Source: Bacteroidetes bacterium 43-16
Lineage (GTDB): Bacteria > Bacteroidota > Bacteroidia > Chitinophagales > Chitinophagaceae
Reading direction: 5' to 3'
Assembly (NCBI GenBank): GCA_001897525.1
Contig: MKTB01000017.1
Location: 310,001 to 374,000 of the forward strand
Length of the DNA stretch: 64,000 nucleotides
Below, in pieces: positions 8,361-14,978 of this stretch; position 1 is the stretch's first letter; the number at the start of each line of letters is the position of its first letter. Position numbers and translations under genes: made by a program. The notes under the pieces were generated by a model. The model searched no databases, had not been told where the DNA came from, and saw nothing but the letters and a program-made list of their open reading frames with translations.

Positions 8361-8765
8361 TTAGTCTATTCTCATTGCTTTTCCGGGAGCTTTTACCGGC
8401 TCACTTCTTTGCGGCTTTTCGTTCATCATATCATCCATTTTCTGTTTTTCAAGCTGTGTTTTCTTTACTCTTTGCTCTGCAGTCAATAGTTGTTCAATTT
8501 CAGCATTGAATTGCTTTCTTGATTCTATAGATGTTTCTTTACTGGAGAAATGTTTTAATGCCACGCTGTGTATTTGAGCTTTTTGATCTTTAGATAAACC
8601 CAATTCAGTGTTCATTTTATCTGCAAGTCTGTCTGCACGAGACTCGGCATTATTTTTGGCATCTGCACGTGTAATGCGTTCGCCTTTGTCTTGCTTTTGC
8701 TGCGCCACTACCATAGTGCTCGTTAATGCTAAACCTACTGCTGAAATCAAAAGTATTTTTTTCAT
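8361..8765 (-). CDS. Spy/CpxP-like small periplasmic protein (DUF4890-like)
   Basis: The start at 8765 (MKKILLISAVGLALTSTMVVAQ) gives a clear signal peptide; an ATG two codons earlier is also possible. The mature part is about 110 residues, very rich in Lys, Glu, Gln and Arg, and predicted helical. Its core, MNTELGLSKDQKAQIHSVALK followed by LLTAEQRVKKTQLEKQK, has the pattern of Spy/CpxP-like and DUF4890 proteins, in which two LTxxQ-type helices form a cradle. Such proteins act as periplasmic chaperones or stress sensors. The assignment rests on pattern, not on a database match. It stands alone. Confidence 0.6.
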   Translation of the reverse strand: MKKILLISAVGLALTSTMVVAQQKQDKGERITRADAKNNAESRADRLADKMNTELGLSKDQKAQIHSVALKHFSSKETSIESRKQFNAEIEQLLTAEQRVKKTQLEKQKMDDMMNEKPQRSEPVKAPGKAMRID

Positions 8766-8868
8766 GATCATTAATTTTGTTTATTGAATGTAAATATAGA
8801 AGCTTTTTCAGAGAAAAAGTTTAATCTCTGTTGAAAAAAGAGTTTTTGTTAACATACCTGCAACTAAA

Positions 8869-9795
8869 TCAATAAGTATGTACAATAAAACCGAGCAAAC
8901 CCTTGAATAACATCATACCATCAATGATGAATAAATAAAACAATAAGGATTGCCTTCTCTTTAAAAGCCGGGGAAGTGCCAATAAAAATAAAAAAGGTAT
9001 AAATGATAATGCTTTCCACCCGATATTCAGATCATCTACGATGAACAGGTCGGCCAGGTGCACAAAAAATAATACAACACATAAGGGTATGATCGTTCTT
9101 TTTAAGGTTTTTTTGAAGCCCAGCTTGGTAGGGATGGTGGCTAATCCATTAGTCGCGTCCAGTACATAATCTTTAATGTCAAAAACGATACTCAGGACAA
9201 GTACAAAAAGAAAATTCTCGACAAAAAGCAAAAGGAAAGGCAGCCACTTATCCGCATCGAGCTCGTGACCTGCAATGGGCAGAGCTGTGGTCATACCCGC
9301 CCATACCCAGGCGATGATCACATTTTTCCCGGCACGCACATTCCTGCCGGAAAATTTTCCGGCACCTATATAGCACAATCCGGCCAGGAGGGTAATGATG
9401 AGCAGGGTATAGTCCCTTGCCGACCAGCTTATGGGGACAGGATGGATAAAGAGTTCATAGCTTAAAAAACAGAGAGCAACAGCATTGAAGAGTTGCAGCC
9501 ATTTTAGTTTTTTATAATTTATATAATACCATAAATTCCGCTGGTAGTAAAATTGCTGCTTAGACAGGCTGCCATCAAAGCCAAGGTGGGCAAAGCGGTA
9601 GGCATGGGTATAAAAAGTGATCACTGAAATCAGCAAGAGTAACAGCAGGGCATAATCTATCCCTACATCTAATGTACTATAGGTCTCCAATGCCATGCCC
9701 ACAGCACAAAAACCATAGAAATAGTTACCGAAAAATAAGAATTTCAGTGCTTTGCGCTCCAAGATAAATGCCCTGATCTTACTAAAATCAAACAC
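8869..9795 (-). CDS. UbiA-like polytopic membrane protein with only the second Asp-rich motif
   Basis: This 308-residue protein has eight or nine hydrophobic segments, as in UbiA prenyltransferases. Near the middle it has FDIKDYVLDATNGLATIPT (Asp206, Asp209, Asp213), which fits the second aspartate-rich DxxDxxxD motif of that superfamily. The first motif (NxxxDxxxD) is not recognisable where expected, which instead reads FYTHAYRFAHLGFDGSLSKQ. Since both motifs bind magnesium and prenyl diphosphate, the enzyme may be altered or inactive, or may use another donor. No menaquinone or heme genes are adjacent. I assign the superfamily with moderate confidence and make no claim on substrate. Confidence 0.65.
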   Translation of the reverse strand: MFDFSKIRAFILERKALKFLFFGNYFYGFCAVGMALETYSTLDVGIDYALLLLLLISVITFYTHAYRFAHLGFDGSLSKQQFYYQRNLWYYINYKKLKWLQLFNAVALCFLSYELFIHPVPISWSARDYTLLIITLLAGLCYIGAGKFSGRNVRAGKNVIIAWVWAGMTTALPIAGHELDADKWLPFLLLFVENFLFVLVLSIVFDIKDYVLDATNGLATIPTKLGFKKTLKRTIIPLCVVLFFVHLADLFIVDDLNIGWKALSFIPFLFLLALPRLLKRRQSLLFYLFIIDGMMLFKGLLGFIVHTY

Positions 9796-9886
9796 CGGTT
9801 CAATAAAATTTTACAGCAATTTAAGTGGATTTCGATTAACTTCGCCCCGACAATCGAGATTTGTTTTTTAATTTCTTAAAAATATT

Positions 9887-9916
9887 TTGATTTTAAAAAA
9901 AGAACTCATATCTTTG
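9887..9916 (+). promoter_or_regulatory. Full Bacteroidota promoter for rpsT (TTG-N19-TATCTTTG)
   Basis: TTG at 9887-9889 and TATCTTTG at 9909-9916 are separated by exactly 19 bases, the consensus spacing for the Bacteroidota primary sigma factor. The predicted start of transcription is about 24 bases before the rpsT ATG. The surrounding DNA is very AT-rich. This is the best promoter match I found in the window. Confidence 0.85.
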
Positions 9917-9944
9917 CACTCCAAATTTATAATTACATTTTCTA

Positions 9945-10199
9945 ATGGCAAATCATAAAGCAACCCGTAAAGACGTAAGACAAGCAGCGAAGCGTCGTGA
10001 CCGTAACAGATACTATGGCAAAACTACACGTAACGCCATTCGTAACTTATTAGCAACTTCTGAAAAAGAAGTGGCTACAGAAAAACTTCCTAAAGTTATT
10101 TCTATGATCGATAAGTTAGCGAAACGTAACGTTATTCACAAAAACAAAGCTAACAATTTAAAATCTAAATTGAGCAGAAAGATAAGCACAATCGCTTAA
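9945..10199 (+). CDS. rpsT: 30S ribosomal protein S20
   Basis: This 84-residue, highly basic helical protein begins [22 protein letters not shown] and has [20 protein letters not shown] near the end, the standard S20 pattern. It binds 16S rRNA early in assembly of the small subunit. It is monocistronic, with a strong phylum-type promoter before it and a terminator 27 bases after its stop. Codon choice is biased toward CGT and other favoured codons, as expected for a ribosomal protein. Confidence 0.97.
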   Translation: MANHKATRKDVRQAAKRRDRNRYYGKTTRNAIRNLLATSEKEVATEKLPKVISMIDKLAKRNVIHKNKANNLKSKLSRKISTIA

Positions 10200-10225
10200 T
10201 TCTCATTCAATCTGAATATTTTTGG

Positions 10226-10260
10226 AGCCCGTACTATCCGTACCGGGCTTTATTTATTTT
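10226..10260 (+). terminator. rpsT terminator
   Basis: AGCCCGTAC and GTACCGGGCT form a GC-rich stem with a single bulge, followed by TTATTTATTTTT. Confidence 0.75.
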
Positions 10261-10318
10261 TGTAAAATAATGTTTTTTGTTTAATATTAGGGTGCTAAAC
10301 ACACCCATTGAATTTATA

Positions 10319-11590
10319 TTGAACGAGAAACTCCTACAGTTCATCTGGCAATTTGCGCTTTTTCAAGCCGTCGGTCTCCAACTTAAAGACGGCAGGGGGC
10401 TTACTATAATCAACCGTGGAACATTAAACAGGAATGCCGGGCCCGATTTCAGCAATGCAAAGATTCGTATACAAAATACGATCTGGGCAGGTAATATTGA
10501 ATTACACGTCAAAGAGTCTGATTGGAAAAAGCATAAGCACCACGAGGAGCCTGCCTATCAAAATATCATTCTCCATGTAGTTTATACCTCAGACCTCAGC
10601 GAGGATGCCGGTAATTTCCCGGTACTGGAGCTCAAGCCTTATATAAGTGTAGCATTGATGGACTATTACACGACCTTAATGCAGTCTCCGGTAAGTATTC
10701 CCTGTGCGCCACATTTACAAAATATTCCAGACCTGGTCTGGCAGAGCTGGCTGCAAAGAATGCTTTTAGAAAAATGGGAATTGAAATTTACCCGCTGGCA
10801 GGAAATACTCCGGCAGGCACAGGGTAACTGGTCTCAATTGTTTTACCAGGTCTTCACCCGGAATTTCGGTAGTAAAGTAAATGATGATGCTTTTGAAGAG
10901 CTGGCCAAAGTAAGCCCGCTTGCTGTACTTGCCAAGCATAAGGATAACCTGACCCATATAGAAGCCTTATTATTCGGGCAGGCAGGAATGATCCCTCAAC
11001 AACCACAAAATCCCTATGAGATAGAACTGAGTATTCATTATGCATTCTTTAAGCAGAAATACGGGCTGCAAGCCATGCAGGCAAGGCAATGGAAATTCCT
11101 GAGGATGAGGCCTGCCGGTTTCCCAAGTATCCGGATAGCACAACTGGCCATGATCCTTTATAAAAGTGAACAGCTTTTTGCAAGCCTCTTAAACGTGCAG
11201 CAACCGGATGACATCAGGCATTTATTCGAACTGGGAGTCAGTCAGTATTGGGAAACACACTATACGTTTCAAAAAGAGTCTAAAGTAAAGTCCCAAAAAC
11301 ACCTGGGGCATGCTATGCAAGCCCTTATCTGGATCAATACCATCGTTCCTATGCAGTATTTTTATGGCTTAAACCAGGAAGGCCTTAACAAGTTACAGGA
11401 TACTATCACAAAATTGCAACAGACAGCACAGGAAGATAATTCGGTGATAAAGACTTGGCGGCAATCGGGCATCAAGCCAGGCAGTGCATGGGACACACAA
11501 GCTTTGCTGCACCTGTTCCGTCAATACTGTACGGCTAAAAAATGCCTGGAATGCAGCATCGGTCTTTGGTTTCTGAAAACTTGCAGGTAG
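10319..11590 (+). CDS. DUF2851 family protein (TTG start)
   Basis: This frame encodes a DUF2851 protein, a Bacteroidota family of unknown function. Conserved marks are FIWQFALFQ, RGTLNRNAGPDFSNAKI, WAGNIELHVKESDW, YQNIILHVVY and RPAGFPSIRIAQLA. There is no ATG at the start. The ORF track begins at a TTG at 10277, but the TTG at 10319 gives MNEKLLQFIWQF, which fits the usual family N-terminus better (423 residues). GTG at 10292 is a third choice. The family is cytoplasmic and some members have been compared with nucleases, which I cannot confirm here. It follows rpsT but is separated from it by a terminator. Confidence 0.85.
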   Translation: MNEKLLQFIWQFALFQAVGLQLKDGRGLTIINRGTLNRNAGPDFSNAKIRIQNTIWAGNIELHVKESDWKKHKHHEEPAYQNIILHVVYTSDLSEDAGNFPVLELKPYISVALMDYYTTLMQSPVSIPCAPHLQNIPDLVWQSWLQRMLLEKWELKFTRWQEILRQAQGNWSQLFYQVFTRNFGSKVNDDAFEELAKVSPLAVLAKHKDNLTHIEALLFGQAGMIPQQPQNPYEIELSIHYAFFKQKYGLQAMQARQWKFLRMRPAGFPSIRIAQLAMILYKSEQLFASLLNVQQPDDIRHLFELGVSQYWETHYTFQKESKVKSQKHLGHAMQALIWINTIVPMQYFYGLNQEGLNKLQDTITKLQQTAQEDNSVIKTWRQSGIKPGSAWDTQALLHLFRQYCTAKKCLECSIGLWFLKTCR

Positions 11591-11737
11591 CGTAGTAATG
11601 TTTGTCAACAATGAATAGTTTCTGATTCCTGAGATATGTTAATCTCCGGCTAAACCATAAATTCTGCTAAGATTCAATGCTACATAGAAGTCTTGTATTA
11701 TATCTGATATATTGAACTTTAAAATTGATCAAGAAAG

Positions 11738-12376
11738 ATGAAAAAATTAATATTGACTTTAAGTGCAGGACTATTGGTACTGTCTACCCATGCACAGCAG
11801 GGATCATGGTATGTCGGCGGCAATGCCGGTTATTCCGTCATGGAGCAAAAGACTGGTAATAATGGGATCATTTCAAGAGGTCCTAAAACTTCATCCTGGT
11901 CCTTTTCGCCGGAGTTGGGTACTTTCTTAAGCGACAACTTCCAGTTGGGTGCCGCGCTCACCTTTGCCGGCACAAAATATGAAACACAGAATGCCGGAAG
12001 TTATGTGAACAAATCAAATATGACCGGTGGTACGATCTATGGCCGTTATTTTTTCGGTGAGGGTATATTCCGCCCTTTTGTGGGCATCAATGTGACCGTA
12101 TTACCTGGTTTAGGTACCCAGTCTGATTCCTCGAATACTGTAATAACTAAAATCAAAACAATGGATCTTGGTGCTAACCTGAACGCTGGTTTTGCATTGG
12201 CCTTAAGCTCCAGGGTGACGGCAGTAGGCTCTTTCGGGGCCGTAGGTTATTCAAAAAGTACTTCCCAGGAAGAGGGCTCAGCGGTGAAATCCATACAGGA
12301 GTCTTTTGGCTTTAGTAATGCCGGTACTTTAGGGCAAAGGTTTAATGTAGGTATTTATTACACGTTTTTAAAATAA
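11738..12376 (+). CDS. Outer-membrane beta-barrel protein
   Basis: The 212-residue product starts with a signal peptide, MKKLILTLSAGLLVLSTHAQ. The mature part, beginning QGSWYVGGNAGYSV, consists of alternating amphipathic strands with many Gly, Ser and aromatic residues and ends in a strand with a terminal aromatic region (FNVGIYYTFLK), as in small OmpW/OmpA-type eight-stranded barrels. It is probably inserted in the outer membrane by the Bam complex. The function of such barrels is not predictable from sequence. It is monocistronic with a very strong terminator. Confidence 0.82.
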   Translation: MKKLILTLSAGLLVLSTHAQQGSWYVGGNAGYSVMEQKTGNNGIISRGPKTSSWSFSPELGTFLSDNFQLGAALTFAGTKYETQNAGSYVNKSNMTGGTIYGRYFFGEGIFRPFVGINVTVLPGLGTQSDSSNTVITKIKTMDLGANLNAGFALALSSRVTAVGSFGAVGYSKSTSQEEGSAVKSIQESFGFSNAGTLGQRFNVGIYYTFLK

Positions 12377-12384
12377 TAGCATCA

Positions 12385-12439
12385 CTTAATATAAAACGAA
12401 GCCGGCAAACAATGTTTACCGGCTTCGTTTTATATTAAG
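12385..12439. terminator. Very long perfect bidirectional terminator
   Basis: CTTAATATAAAACGAAGCCGG and its exact reverse complement form a 21-base stem; inside, AAAC/GTTT adds four more pairs after one mismatch. It separates the convergent barrel and DUF4256 genes. Confidence 0.9.
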
Positions 12440-12458
12440 CTATTAAATTGTGCCAGGA

Positions 12459-13013
12459 TCAAAGTTTAATGAATGCCCTGAAGCCCCGTGCAGCATAATA
12501 AGAGGAGGCCCCGTTATGGTACAGGAAAACGGTATCATACCTCCGGTCGCAGAATAAAGCTCCGTCCAGGTCGCGAATCTTTGCCGGTGTCTTTATCCAG
12601 CTGGATGTTTTCAGATCAAATTTTCCCAATTCCTGTAGTGCTCTATACTGGGCCTCATCTAAAATGTCTACGCCCATCACTCTGGCCATGCCTAAAGCAC
12701 TGTCTGCAGGTTTATGTTCTTTGCGTGCGTCGAGGGCATCCTGGTCATAACAGGTACTTCTCCTGCCTTTAGGGCTTTCTGCCGAGCAGTCGCAAAAAAC
12801 AGTTGCATCCTGTAGTATTACCACATCGGGTTCTCCACCAGACAGTTCCATTTCATTTACCGACCATAAGGTTGCCGGGGTTTTTCTCAGTTTTTCTTCA
12901 ATAGCTTCCCAGGCAATGCCTTTATGGCGCGCAGCATGAGCGGCAAAGCGTTTTTTCAATAGCTCCAATAGTGCCTCGGTGGCTGCCACATCTATCTTTT
13001 TTGATTTAGCCAT
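12459..13013 (-). CDS. DUF4256 domain-containing protein
   Basis: The 184-residue product matches DUF4256 over its length: LWSVNEMELSGGEPDVV, FCDCSAESPKGRRSTCYD, ARKEHKP, FDLKTSSWIKTP and GALFCDRRYDTVFLYHNGA. No signal peptide or membrane segment is present, so it is cytoplasmic. The family is widespread in Firmicutes and Bacteroidota and has no established function. Conserved Cys, Asp and His residues hint at an enzyme, but that is speculation. It stands alone. Confidence 0.9.
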   Translation of the reverse strand: MAKSKKIDVAATEALLELLKKRFAAHAARHKGIAWEAIEEKLRKTPATLWSVNEMELSGGEPDVVILQDATVFCDCSAESPKGRRSTCYDQDALDARKEHKPADSALGMARVMGVDILDEAQYRALQELGKFDLKTSSWIKTPAKIRDLDGALFCDRRYDTVFLYHNGASSYYAARGFRAFIKL

Positions 13014-13121
13014 GTGTTATTCAATTGATCGGTCAAACTGTAATGATGAACAGGAACTTTAATGGGCTTGTTTTTAGCGACGTGTATGTAAATGTCTCAC
13101 CAGAAGTCAAAGTGGAAAACC

Positions 13122-13535
13122 TTATAGTTTATTGGTGTTGACCAGCTTTCTTAACTCTATCAGGATCTCGTCTTTTTCTTTCAACATACGCTCATATAAA
13201 TCAATTTTTTCCTGGTGCAAGCGTAGAATAGCTTCTACCGGGTTAAAGATCGGGTTATGATTCTGCTGATAGCCAATTGAACCGACTTCAAATGTATTGG
13301 CAATAATATTGACCGCCTGTTCTTCGTCAAAATTCTTGATCGCCGTTTCCGGTATTTTGAGTGCTTTGGCAACCATATATAATACTTCAGGCTCTAATAC
13401 CTCTTTCTGTTCCAGTAAAGAGATCTTCTTTTGTGTCCAGTTTTCTCCCAATTCATAGGCTAAGGCATCTTGCTTTATGCCTAACATTTCTCTGAAACGT
13501 TTTACATTATGCCCTTCATGTACCCTTGATTCCAT
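13122..13535 (-). CDS. XRE-family helix-turn-helix regulator with C-terminal coiled coil
   Basis: This 137-residue protein has an N-terminal Cro/CI-type HTH of about 60 residues (VKRFREMLGIKQDALAYELG, then WTQKKISLLEQKE) and a C-terminal helix predicted to form a coiled coil (LHQEKIDLYERMLKEKDEILIELRKL) that probably allows dimerisation. It should bind DNA as a local regulator. No target is evident. Proteins of this layout are common in Bacteroidota and are often chromosomal, not phage-derived. A DUF4256 gene lies 108 bases downstream on the same strand. Confidence 0.85.
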   Translation of the reverse strand: MESRVHEGHNVKRFREMLGIKQDALAYELGENWTQKKISLLEQKEVLEPEVLYMVAKALKIPETAIKNFDEEQAVNIIANTFEVGSIGYQQNHNPIFNPVEAILRLHQEKIDLYERMLKEKDEILIELRKLVNTNKL

Positions 13536-13673
13536 AGTATTGTATTTTTAGTCATTAAAATTAAGTTCTTTTTTAAAAATAGCCTCAGCAAATTTAAATA
13601 TTTACAACATAAATTATATGTTTATACTGCCTTAATATGATGTGTGCAGATTACAGATATGCTGTAATTGCTG

Positions 13674-13681
13674 TATTTTTG
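13674..13681 (+). promoter_or_regulatory. -7 box TATTTTTG before the FMN reductase gene
   Basis: TATTTTTG fits TAnnTTTG and lies just before the proposed starts at 13690/13699. It supports rejecting the ORF-track start at 13642, which would lie upstream of transcription. Confidence 0.45.
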
Positions 13682-13689
13682 AGTGGTAT

Positions 13690-14265
13690 ATGACAGCAAT
13701 GAAGGCAGACAAAAAGAAAGTATTGATCATCAATGGCAGTGCTAGTGAGCATTCTTCTACTCAAAAGCTGATCGATCAACTTGGGGAATGGACAAGCGGT
13801 CTTTTTACGCTTACCTTTTGTGATGCCTTAAGCAACCTGCCTCATTTTAACCCTGAGCTTTCTATTGCCGGTACGCCTGGATCTATAGTGCAATTCAGGC
13901 AACAGATCCAGGAGGCCGATGGTGTTATCATCTGCACTCCGGAATATATATTCAGTATCCCGGCCGGACTGAAGAACGCGCTTGAATGGTGTGTGGCTGC
14001 ACCTATCTTTTCAGGCAAAGTCCTGGGTATCATTACAGCTTCGGCCAATGGTGCAAAAGGACACGAGGAGCTGCAACTTATAATGCAGACACTTATGGCT
14101 GATTTCAATGCGGCTACTACCTTATTGATCCCCGGTATAAAAGGAAAGATCAATGAGCAGGGACAGATTACCGATGCTGTAACAAATACCAGGCTGGAGC
14201 AGTTTTTAGCTGCGTTCAAGCTATTACTTAGCAATACTCCCGTAGCAGAAGAGCCGTATAGCTAA
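13690..14265 (+). CDS. NADPH-dependent FMN reductase-type oxidoreductase
   Basis: From the ATG at 13690 the product is 191 residues (MTAMKADKKKVLIINGSASEHSS); 13699 is an equally possible start. It has a flavodoxin-like fold: a phosphate-binding loop IINGSASEHSSTQ for FMN, then DGVIICTPEYIFSIPAGLKNALEWC, the PEYxxSxPxxLKNAxDW motif of the NADPH-dependent FMN reductase family. It probably reduces FMN or quinones with NAD(P)H in the cytoplasm. The natural substrate is unknown. It converges on the LuxR-type response regulator gene through a terminator hairpin. Confidence 0.88.
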   Translation: MTAMKADKKKVLIINGSASEHSSTQKLIDQLGEWTSGLFTLTFCDALSNLPHFNPELSIAGTPGSIVQFRQQIQEADGVIICTPEYIFSIPAGLKNALEWCVAAPIFSGKVLGIITASANGAKGHEELQLIMQTLMADFNAATTLLIPGIKGKINEQGQITDAVTNTRLEQFLAAFKLLLSNTPVAEEPYS

Positions 14266-14286
14266 ACTTCAATCGCTCCTAAAAGG

Positions 14287-14322
14287 AATCCCTGTAAAAC
14301 AGTACGTGTTACAGGGATTTTT
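14287..14322. terminator. Bidirectional terminator hairpin
   Basis: AATCCCTGTAA/TTACAGGGATT stem followed by T residues on the plus strand, between the reductase and the convergent response-regulator gene. Confidence 0.85.
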
Positions 14323-14339
14323 ACATTAAGTCAATCCAT

Positions 14340-14978
14340 TCATTCCGCCAGACCCAGCCTTAGTGCTATCGCGACCAACTCTGCCGTATTACGGGCATAG
14401 AGTTTTTTGATCAGGGCCAGGCGATGCGTTTCGGCTGTGCGTGTGCTGATGGACAGCTGATCGCCGATCTCCTGTGTGGTAGAGCCCTGTACAATCAGTT
14501 GTAGGACCTCATCTTCACGCTTGGTAAGTGCATAAGGCTTTTGAGGTGTGCTCTTTTGTGGTTTAAGCATACTTTGCAGTAAATGCTCCTTCAGTTGCGG
14601 TTCGAGAAACTCCCGGTTGGCTATGGCATGCTCTATCGCGGTGATGATGGTGGCTTTATCTGCACCTTTGAGCAGGTAACCGATGCAGCCATTGTGGAGC
14701 ATACTTTTGACGACAGCGGGCGCATCCAGGCTGCTGAGCGCAATGATCTTTATCGCAGGATATTGTTTCAGCACAGCAAGGGCCAATTCATTGCCCATGA
14801 TATCGGGCAGCATGATGTCCATGAGCAATACATCCGGCTGATGGCTGTGCAGGCCTTCCAATAGTGCTTTGCCACTGGCATAGGTAGCAGAGATATGTAT
14901 ATTTTCCTGGTCGGAGAGCATCATCATCAGGCCGTTCAGGGCAATCGGATGATCATCGACTATAGCTATTTGTATCAT
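14340..14978 (-). CDS. LuxR/NarL-family response regulator
   Basis: I start this at the ATG at 14976-14978 (MIQIAIVDDHPIALNG, 212 residues), since the longer ORF adds residues that do not belong to a receiver domain. The receiver has the acidic pair Asp8/Asp9 and the phosphorylated Asp54 in LLMDIMLPDIMG. The C-terminal GerE-type HTH is clear (LTKREDEVLQLIVQGSTTQE, then ISTRTAETHRLALIKKL). Its start overlaps the end of the upstream histidine kinase gene by 26 bases, which means translational coupling and a cognate pair. It should bind DNA when phosphorylated. Targets are unknown. Confidence 0.93.
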   Translation of the reverse strand: MIQIAIVDDHPIALNGLMMMLSDQENIHISATYASGKALLEGLHSHQPDVLLMDIMLPDIMGNELALAVLKQYPAIKIIALSSLDAPAVVKSMLHNGCIGYLLKGADKATIITAIEHAIANREFLEPQLKEHLLQSMLKPQKSTPQKPYALTKREDEVLQLIVQGSTTQEIGDQLSISTRTAETHRLALIKKLYARNTAELVAIALRLGLAE

